Assembly: GCF_029218125.1 (NCBI RefSeq)
Contig: NZ_JARFXX010000008.1
Span: forward strand, 30,872-94,871
Source of the DNA: Oscillibacter faecalis_A
GTDB taxonomy: Bacteria > Bacillota > Clostridia > Oscillospirales > Oscillospiraceae
Length of the DNA: 64,000 bases
Direction of reading: 5' to 3'
Within the stretch, counting starts at the first letter, position 1. The number at the start of each line of letters is the position of its first letter. The notes under the pieces were generated by a model. The model ran no database searches, was not told the origin of the DNA, and worked only from the letters and a program-made list of their open reading frames with translations. Positions 8,351-16,703 of the stretch are shown here, in pieces. The translations under genes were made by a program, and so were the position numbers.

Positions 8351-9235
8351 TTAGGCCTTGGCCTTATGGTGCAGGTAGATGCCCGCCACCTTGTTCTCGT
8401 ATACGTCAGCAATGCCGACATTGCGGTAGCCGAACTTATAGGCGTCGGCGCTCTGGTTCTGCTCAGGAGTGATGATCTTGGGCGCCACGTGCTTCTCGAA
8501 CTGGATAACAGCGGACTTTTCGATGATCATGAAGTTGATATCGCAGCCGTTGGTGGGGTCCTTCACATAGCCGCCGGCCTCTTCGCTGGAGGTCGTACCG
8601 TCATACTGATCGATAGCGGTATAGAAACGGCTCTGAGGCACCTTGACGATGCCCGCAAAGGTTTCCAGAACCTCCTTGGATTTGGTGGTATCCAGGTCGC
8701 GGATCATGCCGTACAGAGTGGGTGTGATGAACAGATAGCGGTTGTTGGGGTCCACCTCATCCTCGTCCATCTTGTTCACGCCTGCGCGCAAGGCAGTGAC
8801 GACAGCCGTACCGTCTGCCAGAGTCGCACCGGCAGAGATTTTGGAGATACCAGAAGTGCCGGCATACTGGGCGAAGCGGAAGGCATCCAGTTCCGGACCA
8901 ACTTTCGTCCGCAGGAACTCACCGGAGAGCTGGCCGAAGGCAATGCCGGCAGTCTCCAGATTATCCAGAGTATCCACCTGGAACATGCGACCACGGTCAA
9001 AATTGCACCTGACCGTCTCATTGGTGAGCGTTACATCACCGTTCACATAACCGCCGTTGCGGCTGTAATCGGCGAGGCCCTGCATAGAGATCTTGGGGAT
9101 AATCATCTCGTTGTAGCTTGCGCCCTGACGCACCAGCTCGGGGTTACCGTCCAGTACAGAGGTCAGGGAAGCCCGCTGGTAGATCTTATCCAGAATAGGG
9201 ATAAAAGTCTTAGCCAGAGTAATAGCGTTTGCCAT
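8351..9235 (-). CDS. Major capsid protein
   Basis: A 294-residue protein starting MANAITLAKTFIPILDKIYQ at ATG 9235 behind GAGGAG. It lies directly after the scaffold gene. The N-terminus with LAKTFIPILDKIY and LTSVLDG, a central segment with NxTVRCNFDRGRMFQVDTLD, and the C-terminal VGIADVYENKVAGIYLH-like strand fit HK97-fold capsid proteins of Firmicutes siphophages. There is no N-terminal delta domain of HK97 length; instead a separate scaffold is encoded upstream, so maturation probably uses an independent scaffold. Confidence 0.85.
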   Translation of the reverse strand: MANAITLAKTFIPILDKIYQRASLTSVLDGNPELVRQGASYNEMIIPKISMQGLADYSRNGGYVNGDVTLTNETVRCNFDRGRMFQVDTLDNLETAGIAFGQLSGEFLRTKVGPELDAFRFAQYAGTSGISKISAGATLADGTAVVTALRAGVNKMDEDEVDPNNRYLFITPTLYGMIRDLDTTKSKEVLETFAGIVKVPQSRFYTAIDQYDGTTSSEEAGGYVKDPTNGCDINFMIIEKSAVIQFEKHVAPKIITPEQNQSADAYKFGYRNVGIADVYENKVAGIYLHHKAKA

Positions 9236-9263
9236 TATGAAAAACTCCTCTCGTTATTGTGTC

Positions 9264-9827
9264 TCAATCCTTCTCTGGATCGAGCCCGGCGGCTGCCATA
9301 ATCTTGGCAGTCTCAGCATCATACTTACTGGGAGGAGTGGACCGGCCCGTACCGCCCGCATAGGGAGGCGGTGTGCTGTCGTCCTCAAACAGATAGGCGT
9401 TATCCTTCTTCAGAGCCTCCAGAGCGTCCTTGATATCCGCATCCTGATTGGTAGACTTCTTCAGCTTCTCGACATCCAGCAGCGCGGAAATAGCCTTGGC
9501 ATTGCGGCCCTTGGCGGCGGTGATGGCCTCTTTGATCTTTCCATCAAACGCCATTCCGTTCAGTTTGTCCTGCCACTCCTTGTCTTTGGTGGAGAGTTGG
9601 GTATTGAGGGTCTTGATCTTGTCCTGCAGATCCTTCACGTCAACGCCCTCGAACGCCTTCAGGCCATCCTGAGCGGTCTTCAGCTGCTCCTTGATCGCCT
9701 CGTAGTCGGCGAAAGGCTTCTTCGCGGACTCGATATCACGGCCATTCTCCGCCATGATCGTGTCGATCAGGTCCTTGCTCAGTGCCTGGTCGCCGATCTT
9801 CAGATTTTCCAGAAATTCACGCTTCAC
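9264..9827 (-). CDS. Capsid scaffold protein (Gp20 family)
   Basis: The protein has 187 residues and starts at GTG 9827 behind GGAGAAAAC. Residues 40-110 form a strong coiled coil (repeated KDLQDKIKTLNTQL-type heptads). The C-terminal third is disordered and proline/glycine-rich (DDSTPPPYAGGTG), ending in a short helix. This matches the phage minor structural protein GP20 family, scaffold proteins that nucleate the prohead and are lost on maturation. It directly precedes the major capsid gene, the expected arrangement. Confidence 0.85.
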   Translation of the reverse strand: MKREFLENLKIGDQALSKDLIDTIMAENGRDIESAKKPFADYEAIKEQLKTAQDGLKAFEGVDVKDLQDKIKTLNTQLSTKDKEWQDKLNGMAFDGKIKEAITAAKGRNAKAISALLDVEKLKKSTNQDADIKDALEALKKDNAYLFEDDSTPPPYAGGTGRSTPPSKYDAETAKIMAAAGLDPEKD

Positions 9828-9940
9828 TGTTTTCTCCTCTCTCCGCTACGCTTTCGGTACGCGGGTCGCCTCCGCTGCGGTCGGCCTTGATTACGCCTGG
9901 CCAGGGCGAATATGAGCACAGGCACAGGCCTGCAATCAAC

Positions 9941-9976
9941 AAAAAAGGAGCCGGCAGGATATCTCCTGTCAGCTCC
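9941..9976 (-). terminator. Hairpin with U-run inside the head-gene operon
   Basis: On the minus strand an imperfect stem (arms GGAGC.GACAGGA and TCCTGCCGGCTCC, loop GATA) is followed directly by six T. It looks like a rho-independent terminator or attenuator between the small gene at 10,015 and the scaffold gene at 9,827. It could uncouple high-level scaffold/capsid expression from the portal module, although no strong promoter is visible in the 113 bases after it. Confidence 0.65.
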
Positions 9977-10014
9977 ACTCAGCTCTTTCCACCCACCACT
10001 TAGGGCAGAGAACA

Positions 10015-10143
10015 TTATTTCGTTTTCACAACATCGCGGCGGATTCGAATAACCTTCACGCCGCCGCCGGGCATGGGGATCAGTTCAACCCGGTCATCCT
10101 TTGCCAAGATGGCTTCGATCGCTTTGATAGTCTGTTCTGTCAT
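10015..10143 (-). CDS. Small basic phage protein of unknown function
   Basis: This 42-residue gene runs from ATG 10143 (GGTGATC upstream) to TAA at 10015. The protein has an N-terminal helix (TEQTIKAIEAILAKDD), then a strand-turn-strand with MPGGGVKVIRIRR, and a basic tail. The helix plus beta-hairpin layout is similar to other very small conserved prophage proteins; I cannot name a family with confidence. It sits between the YjcQ-like gene and an attenuator-like hairpin, in the gap between portal and scaffold modules. Confidence 0.65.
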   Translation of the reverse strand: MTEQTIKAIEAILAKDDRVELIPMPGGGVKVIRIRRDVVKTK

Positions 10144-10168
10144 AGATCACCCGCTCGCGCCTTTCTAA

Positions 10169-10492
10169 TCACAACCCCGGAGTAATTTCTTTGACGCCTT
10201 TAGCAGCCTGATACAGCCGCCGCATAATAGAATTTTCCTGCAAATATTCGAGACCTTTCAGCGTAATACGGGCGTCCTTGACGTTCACATGGGTCTCGCC
10301 AAGAATATCCCTGCTGATCGACGCGCCTTTGATGTATCCGACATCGACCATCATTTCAATGTACCTGCCCCAGCGTTCAGGTGTGACCCCCAGCGCATCC
10401 GGCCCGATCTGCTGTACAGCATCGAATTCCGGGTAGTCCATCGCTCTTTCCAGCGCGGTCAGAATTTTGTATACAGCCTTGAAATTATCCAT
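10169..10492 (-). CDS. YjcQ-family winged-helix-like protein
   Basis: This 107-residue protein matches the YjcQ family as I recall it. The N-terminus MDNFKAVYKILTALERAMDYPEFD begins a winged-helix-like fold, the centre has the phrase RWGRYIEMMVDVGYIKG, and the end ITLKGLEYLQENSIMRRLY. Family members are found in many Firmicutes prophages; their function is unknown, with DNA or protein binding suspected from the fold. Its start overlaps the stop of the upstream gene by one base. It is the second gene after the MuF-like protein, a place where immunity or accessory genes sometimes lie. Confidence 0.8.
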   Translation of the reverse strand: MDNFKAVYKILTALERAMDYPEFDAVQQIGPDALGVTPERWGRYIEMMVDVGYIKGASISRDILGETHVNVKDARITLKGLEYLQENSIMRRLYQAAKGVKEITPGL

Positions 10493-10698
10493 TATACGAC
10501 AAGCTCCTCGCAGACTTCCGCAAGGGATTTACCGTCAACAAACGGGGTCGACATAGCCAGGTCTACACTCTCCACCGTAATTTCTTTACCGTCATAAGAA
10601 AGAGAGATGTCCGAATGGCTGAAGGGGCATATTGCCCCGTGCTTACCGTGGTATTCAAAATCAATATCCTGCGTCAAACCCGCAATAAGGGTTTTCAT
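10492..10698 (-). CDS. Hypothetical phage protein next to MuF-like gene
   Basis: A protein of 68 residues if started at ATG 10698, one base after the upstream stop. In-frame TTG codons at 10713 and 10740 are alternatives, and a GGAG lies about 13 bases before the TTG at 10713, so the start is uncertain. The sequence is mixed alpha/beta with DIDFEYHGKHGAICPFSH near the start and VDGKSLAEVCEELV at the end. I do not recognise it. Because it follows directly after a capsid protein with a toxin-like C-terminus, it is a candidate immunity protein; this is inference from position. Confidence 0.6.
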   Translation of the reverse strand: MKTLIAGLTQDIDFEYHGKHGAICPFSHSDISLSYDGKEITVESVDLAMSTPFVDGKSLAEVCEELVV

Positions 10699-10699
10699 G

Positions 10700-12199
10700 T
10701 CAATCGCTTTCAAGGATATCCGAACTCTCCTTTCTTTCAAAATCTGTCAACTCTCTTGCCGGTCGACCGACAATCGTGTCGTCCTCCCAGATGATATCGT
10801 GGGCGTGTTCACCGTGTTTTCCATACGGATGCCGTTTCAGATTGCCGTGCGGCCCATTGCTGACCTGACGGATCTGCTTTCCAGCAGCGTCGAAAAAGAT
10901 CCGATCCCGCTGTTTCCCACTCTGGGATGTTACATCAATAATGGCATTCGGCATATATCGCGGTGGAACTCTCGGGTGCGTATGCTTCGTCCAATCGTCT
11001 GTAACAACAACTGAACCATCTTCATGATACCGTACTTCTGAATATTTTTCAACGGTTTTCATAACTTCGGCCATCTGCTTCGGGCCAAAGCCGGACACCT
11101 CCAACCGCTCGTCCTCTGTGCGGAGACCAACGCCATCGGAAAAGCTGCGATATTCCTGCTGCAGGAGCACCAGGCGGCTCTTTCGCGGCGCTGCGTCCTC
11201 CGGCCCAGCCAGCAGCACACGGCGTTTCTGCGCCCGTATGGCGCGCTCCATGCGGCGCTGCATCTGCGTAGCCTCATAGCCGGTATAATGCCGGCCCTCG
11301 AAAGTGACGCCCTTTTCGTTGTCCTGCCGGAACTGCTCCAATTCGGCGGCAGTATACTGCGGACGGGTCACGCCAAGAATGATCGGGCTGGCAACATGGC
11401 CGCAGTTCAGCGTGCCGATTCGGCGCACCAGACTGTTATTGAGTTCCTCATAGGCGGCGTCGCTGTACTGCAGGCCCTGTATCGGTTCATGGTCCGGGGC
11501 GCTGTTGGCGTGTGCGGAGATCTCCCAGCCGTTACAGCCGAGGGCGTCGTGGTTCTGCTGGCTGATCTGCTCCGTCATTAGGCCGAGACCACCCATGATA
11601 TTGCACCGAACCGCCGCTTCCAGCCCGGTGTGTACCCCGGAAGCGTATGCGACAGAAACGCCATGCTTTACGATCCCGGAGCAGGCCCGCCGGATCGCGG
11701 TGTTGTAATCGGCGGCGCCGGTGAATACCTGCTGAAAGGCATAGTCTGTGCAGGCCATATACGCCTTCGGTAAAGTCTGATATTGACCGTATGGATCCAT
11801 CAACATGATGGCCTTGGTCTGTGTGATGTTCTTCAGCCCATCACCAGCCAGGGCGACAGCGGCAGACACGATCTGCTGGATCGCCGGATTCGCGTCAAAC
11901 GGTATGAAATACCCCGGATACCTGCTGAGCGTCGTATCATACCCATATCGAGCCGCCGTGCGTAGGAGTTTCCTCGCTTCCCCTCGGGTCACGCCGAGCA
12001 GCTGGGCGAGGTCTCGCTCCAGTTCCTTGCGGTCCTTCCCCAGCCATTCAGCGCGCCAGGCTTCATAGGCGGCGGTGCTGGTGAGCTTTCCCGCATCCTG
12101 TATGCGGCGGGCAATATCCTTCAGAAGGTAGGTGTTGATCGGGTCGATCAGACGCCCCGCAGCGAGGCGGAAACCCTCGATCTGCTCCGGCGTCAGCAT
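10700..12199 (-). CDS. Phage minor capsid protein (MuF-like) with extra C-terminal domain
   Basis: A 499-residue protein matching the Firmicutes phage minor capsid protein 2 group: helical N-terminus (TPEQIEGFRLAAGRL), central Cys/His-containing core with DALGCNGWEISAHANSAPDHEP and RIGTLNCGHVASPI. It follows portal as MuF-like proteins do and probably enters the prohead on the portal. After about residue 385 a separate tail begins (PPRYMPNAIIDVTSQSGKQR, then a His/Gly-rich end HGNLKRHPYGKHGEHAHD). Such C-terminal cargo is known from MuF fusions with polymorphic toxin domains. Which domain this is, and whether it is active, cannot be told here. Confidence 0.8.
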   Translation of the reverse strand: MLTPEQIEGFRLAAGRLIDPINTYLLKDIARRIQDAGKLTSTAAYEAWRAEWLGKDRKELERDLAQLLGVTRGEARKLLRTAARYGYDTTLSRYPGYFIPFDANPAIQQIVSAAVALAGDGLKNITQTKAIMLMDPYGQYQTLPKAYMACTDYAFQQVFTGAADYNTAIRRACSGIVKHGVSVAYASGVHTGLEAAVRCNIMGGLGLMTEQISQQNHDALGCNGWEISAHANSAPDHEPIQGLQYSDAAYEELNNSLVRRIGTLNCGHVASPIILGVTRPQYTAAELEQFRQDNEKGVTFEGRHYTGYEATQMQRRMERAIRAQKRRVLLAGPEDAAPRKSRLVLLQQEYRSFSDGVGLRTEDERLEVSGFGPKQMAEVMKTVEKYSEVRYHEDGSVVVTDDWTKHTHPRVPPRYMPNAIIDVTSQSGKQRDRIFFDAAGKQIRQVSNGPHGNLKRHPYGKHGEHAHDIIWEDDTIVGRPARELTDFERKESSDILESD

Positions 12200-13587
12200 T
12201 ACTCATCCCCCGCCCCTTCCATCGCTTGGATCTCAGGCATATACTTCTCCCGAACCTTCTTCAGATCTGCCTCGGTTTCGATCGGCATATCGAAATACCA
12301 GCCGACAGCGATCTCCGGCTTCAGGAGGCCACGGGCCACCATGTCCTTATAGTCGGCCCAGGTCTGATCCTCGTCATACAAAATCCCATTGCCCCAGCTG
12401 ATGACCACATCCTTGGCAGGGTCGATATCCGGGCCGGAGTAGATCTTATACATTCGCCCGAGGACGCCGCACACGCGCAGCGCTTCTCTGGCCGCAGTCT
12501 CCCACATGTGCTGGAAGTCGATAATGGTCAGGTTATAATCTCCGGCACTGCTGGTGATCTCCGTTGCGGTACGTTCAGCGGTCTCCACCTCGGAGAGCAG
12601 GCCGCGCTTCAGGCCGATCAAACTCTCCACATTGCGGAGGTACTCTGTCTTTCTCGCCAAGAAGGACTGCTCTCGCAGGGCCGGCGAGAAGATCGTCATG
12701 CCGACGGCGTCCGGGTCATCATCAAGGCCCACAAAGAGGTCATCCGTCAGCCGTTTCTTGCCGTCAGAGCCTGTCCTCAGCAGATCCGCTGACGCCACAA
12801 TGCGACTCCGGCCATTCTCGAACTCCCGGTTGAGCTGCGCTTCGTTCCGGTTGATGTTGTGGATCAGGCCGGCCGCCGGCGCATAGACACTGACGGCGTC
12901 CGGGCTGCCATCCACCGTGTTCTCCTGCGGAGCCCGTACCGGGATCAGGCCGATGGAGCCGATACCCGGAAGAACCAACTCCGGCACCAGATCCGCGTAT
13001 TTTTCCAAGGCGCCGAGGCTCGTTTCATACCCGAGGATCTGTGCGGTCTCGGAGCGGTACAGCTTGGTTTCGATTGTCAAATCGCCATTTGTATCCACAC
13101 GGCGCCGTTCAAGCAGCGTGTAGTAGATCCGGCCCTCCACCGTGCGCTCCGCCATGCCGATATCTGTAATCTCATCGCGCTCGTTGCGCCCCAGCGGAAT
13201 ATAGCTGCCGCGAGACACCACGGCAAACGATACGCCCATCCGGCCAAAGACCGGCTTCAAGAAGCACTGCCCGCCGATGAGGGCCTGCTGCATAGCTTTA
13301 ATCTTGGCCGCGTCCAGTTCCCGCAAAAGGGTGTCGATGTATTCAGCTCCCTGCTTTGTCGGCATGGCCTTGTATTCGGAGAAGGTGGTCCTGGTGAGCT
13401 TGGCCACCACCGACACCGGGATGCGCTGGCACGGGTCTTCATCCTGAGTAGGCTCCGTCTGATAATACAGCTGAGCCCAGTCCTTGATTGCCGCCTGCAT
13501 CGCTGTGGAGGTGATGTCCTTCACGCCGAAAGCCTGCTCAAAGTTATAAACTTTTCCCTGCTCAAACAGGGCGGAGAAAATACTCAC
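12199..13587 (-). CDS. Portal protein (SPP1 Gp6-like)
   Basis: The protein has 462 residues. The layout fits SPP1-type portal proteins: an N-terminal clip/wing region with the phrase AKLTRTTFSEYKAMP, a central stem around NREFENGRSRIV, and a C-terminal crown with SEVETAERTATEI, DxQHMWETAAREALR and the acidic end. It lies between the terminase large subunit and the MuF-like gene. The portal forms the dodecameric DNA channel at one capsid vertex and docks the terminase. It overlaps its neighbours by one and four bases. Confidence 0.85.
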   Translation of the reverse strand: MSIFSALFEQGKVYNFEQAFGVKDITSTAMQAAIKDWAQLYYQTEPTQDEDPCQRIPVSVVAKLTRTTFSEYKAMPTKQGAEYIDTLLRELDAAKIKAMQQALIGGQCFLKPVFGRMGVSFAVVSRGSYIPLGRNERDEITDIGMAERTVEGRIYYTLLERRRVDTNGDLTIETKLYRSETAQILGYETSLGALEKYADLVPELVLPGIGSIGLIPVRAPQENTVDGSPDAVSVYAPAAGLIHNINRNEAQLNREFENGRSRIVASADLLRTGSDGKKRLTDDLFVGLDDDPDAVGMTIFSPALREQSFLARKTEYLRNVESLIGLKRGLLSEVETAERTATEITSSAGDYNLTIIDFQHMWETAAREALRVCGVLGRMYKIYSGPDIDPAKDVVISWGNGILYDEDQTWADYKDMVARGLLKPEIAVGWYFDMPIETEADLKKVREKYMPEIQAMEGAGDE

Positions 13588-13793
13588 GGCTTAGATACCT
13601 CCCGACAGTTGATCACGATCCGGGGCTGGCGGCGCTGCGCTGCCTGAACCCCGTCGATATATGCCTGCAGGCGCTCGATCTCTCTGGCCTGGGCTTTACA
13701 CTTCTCACTCAGCAGTTCGTTAGCACGCATCAGATCATCTCTGCACCATGCCGGAAGGAACCGCTCATACAGCCACTTTTTCAGTTTGCTCAC
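13584..13793 (-). CDS. Small coiled-coil protein between terminase and portal
   Basis: A 69-residue basic protein overlapping both neighbours by four bases (ATGA junctions), so it is translationally coupled to terminase and portal. The N-terminus is basic and aromatic (KKWLYERFLPAW), followed by a heptad-like helix (ANELLSEKCKAQAREIERLQAYIDG). No family is recognised. Location suggests a packaging or portal-assembly accessory, inferred only. Confidence 0.65.
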   Translation of the reverse strand: MSKLKKWLYERFLPAWCRDDLMRANELLSEKCKAQAREIERLQAYIDGVQAAQRRQPRIVINCREVSKP

Positions 13794-15025
13794 TGGCCCC
13801 TCCGTTTCCAGATCTTGTTTGTGCCATATCTTACAGCGTCGATGTGATGGTTGGCTGCGTCAGGATAGCCCTGCAGCACCTCGCCCGTCTTTCCATCGCG
13901 CTCGTATTCGTATTCAGAAAATTCTTGCGCGGTATCTGGGCACCTGCCCGGGTCTATCACGATAGCGGCCAGCGATTGCAGCCACTTCATGGAGTAGGCG
14001 ACGCTGCCCGGTCCCTTCTCAGATGCCCGGCAGTTCAGGCCGTAGCTGCGGTAATCGCTGACGGATTTCTCCTCAGCACTATCCGCGATCAGCAGCTCCC
14101 CGACAGGAATCCGGCCCTTAACCAGCGCCGCGGTGTCTGCATTGCTGGTACGGTTGCGGGTCAGCTCGTCAAACAGGTAGAGCGTGCGTCGGGCGGCGTC
14201 ATAGTGCATCCGGTTCCATGCCCAGGGGTCAGGATACCAGCCCCAGTCCACGCCGTTTGTGACCCGGTCGAACTGCCCGATCTCGGCGTCTGTAATCGCC
14301 CGGAGTTGTAGATTTTCAAAGACCTGTGTACCGGAGCCGACCACTTCACCCAGATACTCATGCCGGTACCCGGTAGGATTTGTGTTCTTCAGGTGCTCGG
14401 CGTCGGCAATGAAACGCGGGCCGAGCCATTCCGGCGGAGCAGTCAGATAGGTGCTGTGATGGACCATCTGCCCGGGCTTCTTCTCCAGCACGTAACGATT
14501 GGCCCAGTTACGCGCCATCGCTGGCGGGTTAAAGCTTTTGAAAGTAAAGCTGAAGGAGCCTCCGCGCAGTGTGGACTGCTCCACATTACGAATCTGCTCC
14601 GGGCCGTCAAACTGATCCAATTCTTCAAACCAATCGATGCCAATGTAGCCGAAGGGCACTTTGATAGACTTTACCTTGCCGGGATCGTCCAGACCGAAAA
14701 ACATGATTTTCTGCCCGGTAGGGAGATATGTGCATTCCATCGGGCTCACCGTGCAGCGGAACTTCCGGGTCAGGCCCAGCTGGGCGATGGCCCACACGAC
14801 CTGTGTGTAGACGGTCGTCCGCAGCGTATTGCCGTATTTACGGAAAACGCAGGCGTGGATCAGCGGGTTCTTCAGGATCAGGAGAATGATCTCCAGCGAG
14901 ATGTAGGAAGATTTACAGCTTCCGCGCCCACCCTTTTCAACCAGTTCATTGATCGTCCCGGCTTTAACCGCACGGTGGGACTCCGCAAACGCCGGAGAGA
15001 TCGTTTCGGAAAGATTACAGGTCAT
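13790..15025 (-). CDS. terL: Terminase large subunit
   Basis: The protein has 411 residues from ATG 15025, which lies inside the end of terS. GGAGGTG upstream supports it over longer in-frame starts. The ATPase P-loop GGRGSCKSS is at residues 32-40 (the classical glycine before Lys is Cys here). The Walker B-like acidic patch is in IDWFEELDQ. The nuclease half carries spaced aspartates (VDWGWYPDP, LIADSAEE and HHIDAVRY). This is the PBSX-like large terminase group, which cuts and packages phage DNA through the portal. It overlaps the next gene by four bases. Confidence 0.9.
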   Translation of the reverse strand: MTCNLSETISPAFAESHRAVKAGTINELVEKGGRGSCKSSYISLEIILLILKNPLIHACVFRKYGNTLRTTVYTQVVWAIAQLGLTRKFRCTVSPMECTYLPTGQKIMFFGLDDPGKVKSIKVPFGYIGIDWFEELDQFDGPEQIRNVEQSTLRGGSFSFTFKSFNPPAMARNWANRYVLEKKPGQMVHHSTYLTAPPEWLGPRFIADAEHLKNTNPTGYRHEYLGEVVGSGTQVFENLQLRAITDAEIGQFDRVTNGVDWGWYPDPWAWNRMHYDAARRTLYLFDELTRNRTSNADTAALVKGRIPVGELLIADSAEEKSVSDYRSYGLNCRASEKGPGSVAYSMKWLQSLAAIVIDPGRCPDTAQEFSEYEYERDGKTGEVLQGYPDAANHHIDAVRYGTNKIWKRRGQ

Positions 15026-15365
15026 CAATGATCTGCACACCTCCGTCATCTTCGCCGGCAGCGTCGCCCAGCAGGTCGATAATGACCTTTGCGGCCTTGG
15101 CATCGCCCATGGTGGCTGCTTCCGTCAGCCCGATGATCATGGCCATCTGGTTATCTACATCTTCCGGATCGACCCCTCGGCGGGCAATTTTATTCCACCG
15201 CCGCCGGTCAGACACCGGCAGCGACAGGTAGATATCAGCAGCCTCTTTCAGGCTGCGCTTACGTCGACGCGACGCGCCGGAAGCAATACCGCCAGCACGC
15301 CCATATTCCCTTGCTTCACTCTCGGTTCGCTGGTTGAACGGGATAAGGTTCTTTTCATTTGGCAC
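15015..15365 (-). CDS. terS: Terminase small subunit
   Basis: The protein has 116 residues from GTG 15365 behind AGAGGTGG. The N-terminal part contains an AREYGRAGGIASGASRRRKRSLKEAA helical DNA-binding-like segment typical of small terminase subunits of this type. The middle is helical, and the acidic C-terminus overlaps terL by 11 bases. TerS recognises the packaging start site, often inside or near its own gene. A stable hairpin 30 bases upstream of its start is a possible part of such a site. Confidence 0.85.
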   Translation of the reverse strand: MPNEKNLIPFNQRTESEAREYGRAGGIASGASRRRKRSLKEAADIYLSLPVSDRRRWNKIARRGVDPEDVDNQMAMIIGLTEAATMGDAKAAKVIIDLLGDAAGEDDGGVQIIDDL

Positions 15366-15385
15366 GTCACCACCTCTCTCAGTCC

Positions 15386-15430
15386 AAAAAAGGAGCGGCG
15401 CGCTGGGCTATCACCCAAACCCAGCGTGCC
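15386..15430 (-). terminator. Strong hairpin with U-run just before terS
   Basis: On the minus strand an 11-bp stem with one A/C mismatch (GGCACGCTGGG with CCCAGCGCGCC, 12-base loop) is followed by GCTCC and six T. It sits only about 20 bases before the terS start. Either late transcripts must read through it (antitermination) or it is part of the packaging recognition site. The spacer between stem and T-run makes it an imperfect terminator. Confidence 0.5.
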
Positions 15431-15507
15431 TTGTAGGAGCCCGATACTATGGCCGCCTCGGCGCCGGGCGACGATCATAAGGAGATGCGATGCCGTCCCC
15501 TGATTAG

Positions 15508-15536
15508 ACCATAGTGCGTTATTCAATTGTTGTCTA
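15508..15536 (-). promoter_or_regulatory. Candidate late promoter for packaging/head genes
   Basis: On the minus strand TAGACA and TATGGT are separated by 17 bases between the early-operon terminator and terS. Both hexamers match the sigma-A consensus only in part. Position, not strength, is the main argument; it might need the phage helix-turn-helix protein encoded just upstream. Confidence 0.3.
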
Positions 15537-15546
15537 TGCACGCAAG

Positions 15547-15578
15547 CAAAAAAGTGTTGCATATGCAATGCTTTTTTA
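15547..15578 (-). terminator. Palindromic terminator ending the early operon
   Basis: A perfect 12-bp palindrome TTGCATATGCAA is extended by A-rich and T-rich flanks (six A before, six T after on the minus strand). It directly overlaps the stop of the sigma-like gene at 15,576. It reads as a rho-independent terminator on the minus strand, and its A/T symmetry allows action in both directions. Confidence 0.6.
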
Positions 15579-16703
15579 ACGCTTTTGGCCGAGCCACCCC
15601 ACAAATGACCCGAAGATCCGGCACAGCCAGTCCAGCAGGACTGTCTTACTGGCATGGCGACACCGTCTGTACTCCAGCAAAATTGTCAAGAACTTGCTGA
15701 AGTGCTGCCGCTGCTTTTCGCCCCTTCTCATCTCTGCGACGCTCTGCGCCCGGAGTTCTGTCGGAAACTGCAATACTGCGGCTTCCGTGCTGCACGCGCA
15801 TTCAGGCACAGCAGTCTCCGCAGATGCTGGTCTTGTTAAAACCTCTGGCGTGATATGGTACCGTTGCTTTAATGTTTCCTGCCCCCAGCATGGCTGCTGC
15901 GGAGTCGGCACAAGGGGCAGAGTGTCCAGGACATTCCCTTCGGTATAGAACCGATAAGCTACCTCACCCAGCGCCTGCATATTCAGCAGGTAAACTTGAG
16001 CCACACCAAACGAACGGCCAATGACCGCTAAACCTCGGTGCAGTGCACGGCTGACAACAGAGTGGTCGCGGATAATCAGCGTGGATATTTCCCGTACCGA
16101 CAAGAACTCTCCAAAGTACAGATACAGGTACACGACCTGCACCTCTGTCAGGCAGGACAGTACCACACGCAAAATATCCGGCTGGCTCATGTCCAATGTC
16201 AGAACGGAGGATGTAGACAATGGCACCCCCGCAGCTTCCCGGCAGCGCACAGTTTCCTGTAAGGTCTTTTTGGCCCGGCAGAGGGTCCTTGAAACGGTGC
16301 TGCGATTTACGCCAAGCCTATCGCTGATCTTCTCCATTGTCAGCCCATCTGACCACAGTTTAAACATCTCCCACTGCCGTTCGCTCATCAGGTCTTTCCC
16401 CTCAGCAACGGCCGCTCTCATGACGCTGCGGGCGTCAACATCACTCTCATCATCCTGCTCCCCTTGCGCCCAGTTCAGAAATTGCTGACGATCCGCGGAG
16501 AACTCCGAATGCGACTGACCGGGGCGGCTGCCAATACGTTTCCCCGGTGTCAGTGCCCTCAGCTTGGCATTCACACCCAGTAGTTCCTCCTTCACCATGA
16601 AGAAGGCCATGTTATCGCCCTTGCCTTGTTCCTGTAGTTCCCGCTCTTCTTTCATCCGGGCCATCAGTTCCTTCCGGCGGGATTTCAACTCCTCAATCGT
16701 CAT
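15576..16703 (-). CDS. Phage sigma-70-like / double helix-turn-helix regulator
   Basis: A 375-residue soluble protein. Residues 1-60 are a charged coiled coil. Around 110-145 lies a region-4-like helix-turn-helix (MEKISDRLGVNRSTVSRTL), and around 200-230 a second one (SVREISTLIIRDHSVVSRAL). The C-terminal quarter contains a cysteine pair (CACSTEA) and a basic end. Its place as the last gene of the early region, before the terminase row, is where late-gene activators sit. I infer a role in late transcription. It overlaps the upstream gene by four bases. Confidence 0.7.
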   Translation of the reverse strand: MTIEELKSRRKELMARMKEERELQEQGKGDNMAFFMVKEELLGVNAKLRALTPGKRIGSRPGQSHSEFSADRQQFLNWAQGEQDDESDVDARSVMRAAVAEGKDLMSERQWEMFKLWSDGLTMEKISDRLGVNRSTVSRTLCRAKKTLQETVRCREAAGVPLSTSSVLTLDMSQPDILRVVLSCLTEVQVVYLYLYFGEFLSVREISTLIIRDHSVVSRALHRGLAVIGRSFGVAQVYLLNMQALGEVAYRFYTEGNVLDTLPLVPTPQQPCWGQETLKQRYHITPEVLTRPASAETAVPECACSTEAAVLQFPTELRAQSVAEMRRGEKQRQHFSKFLTILLEYRRCRHASKTVLLDWLCRIFGSFVGWLGQKR

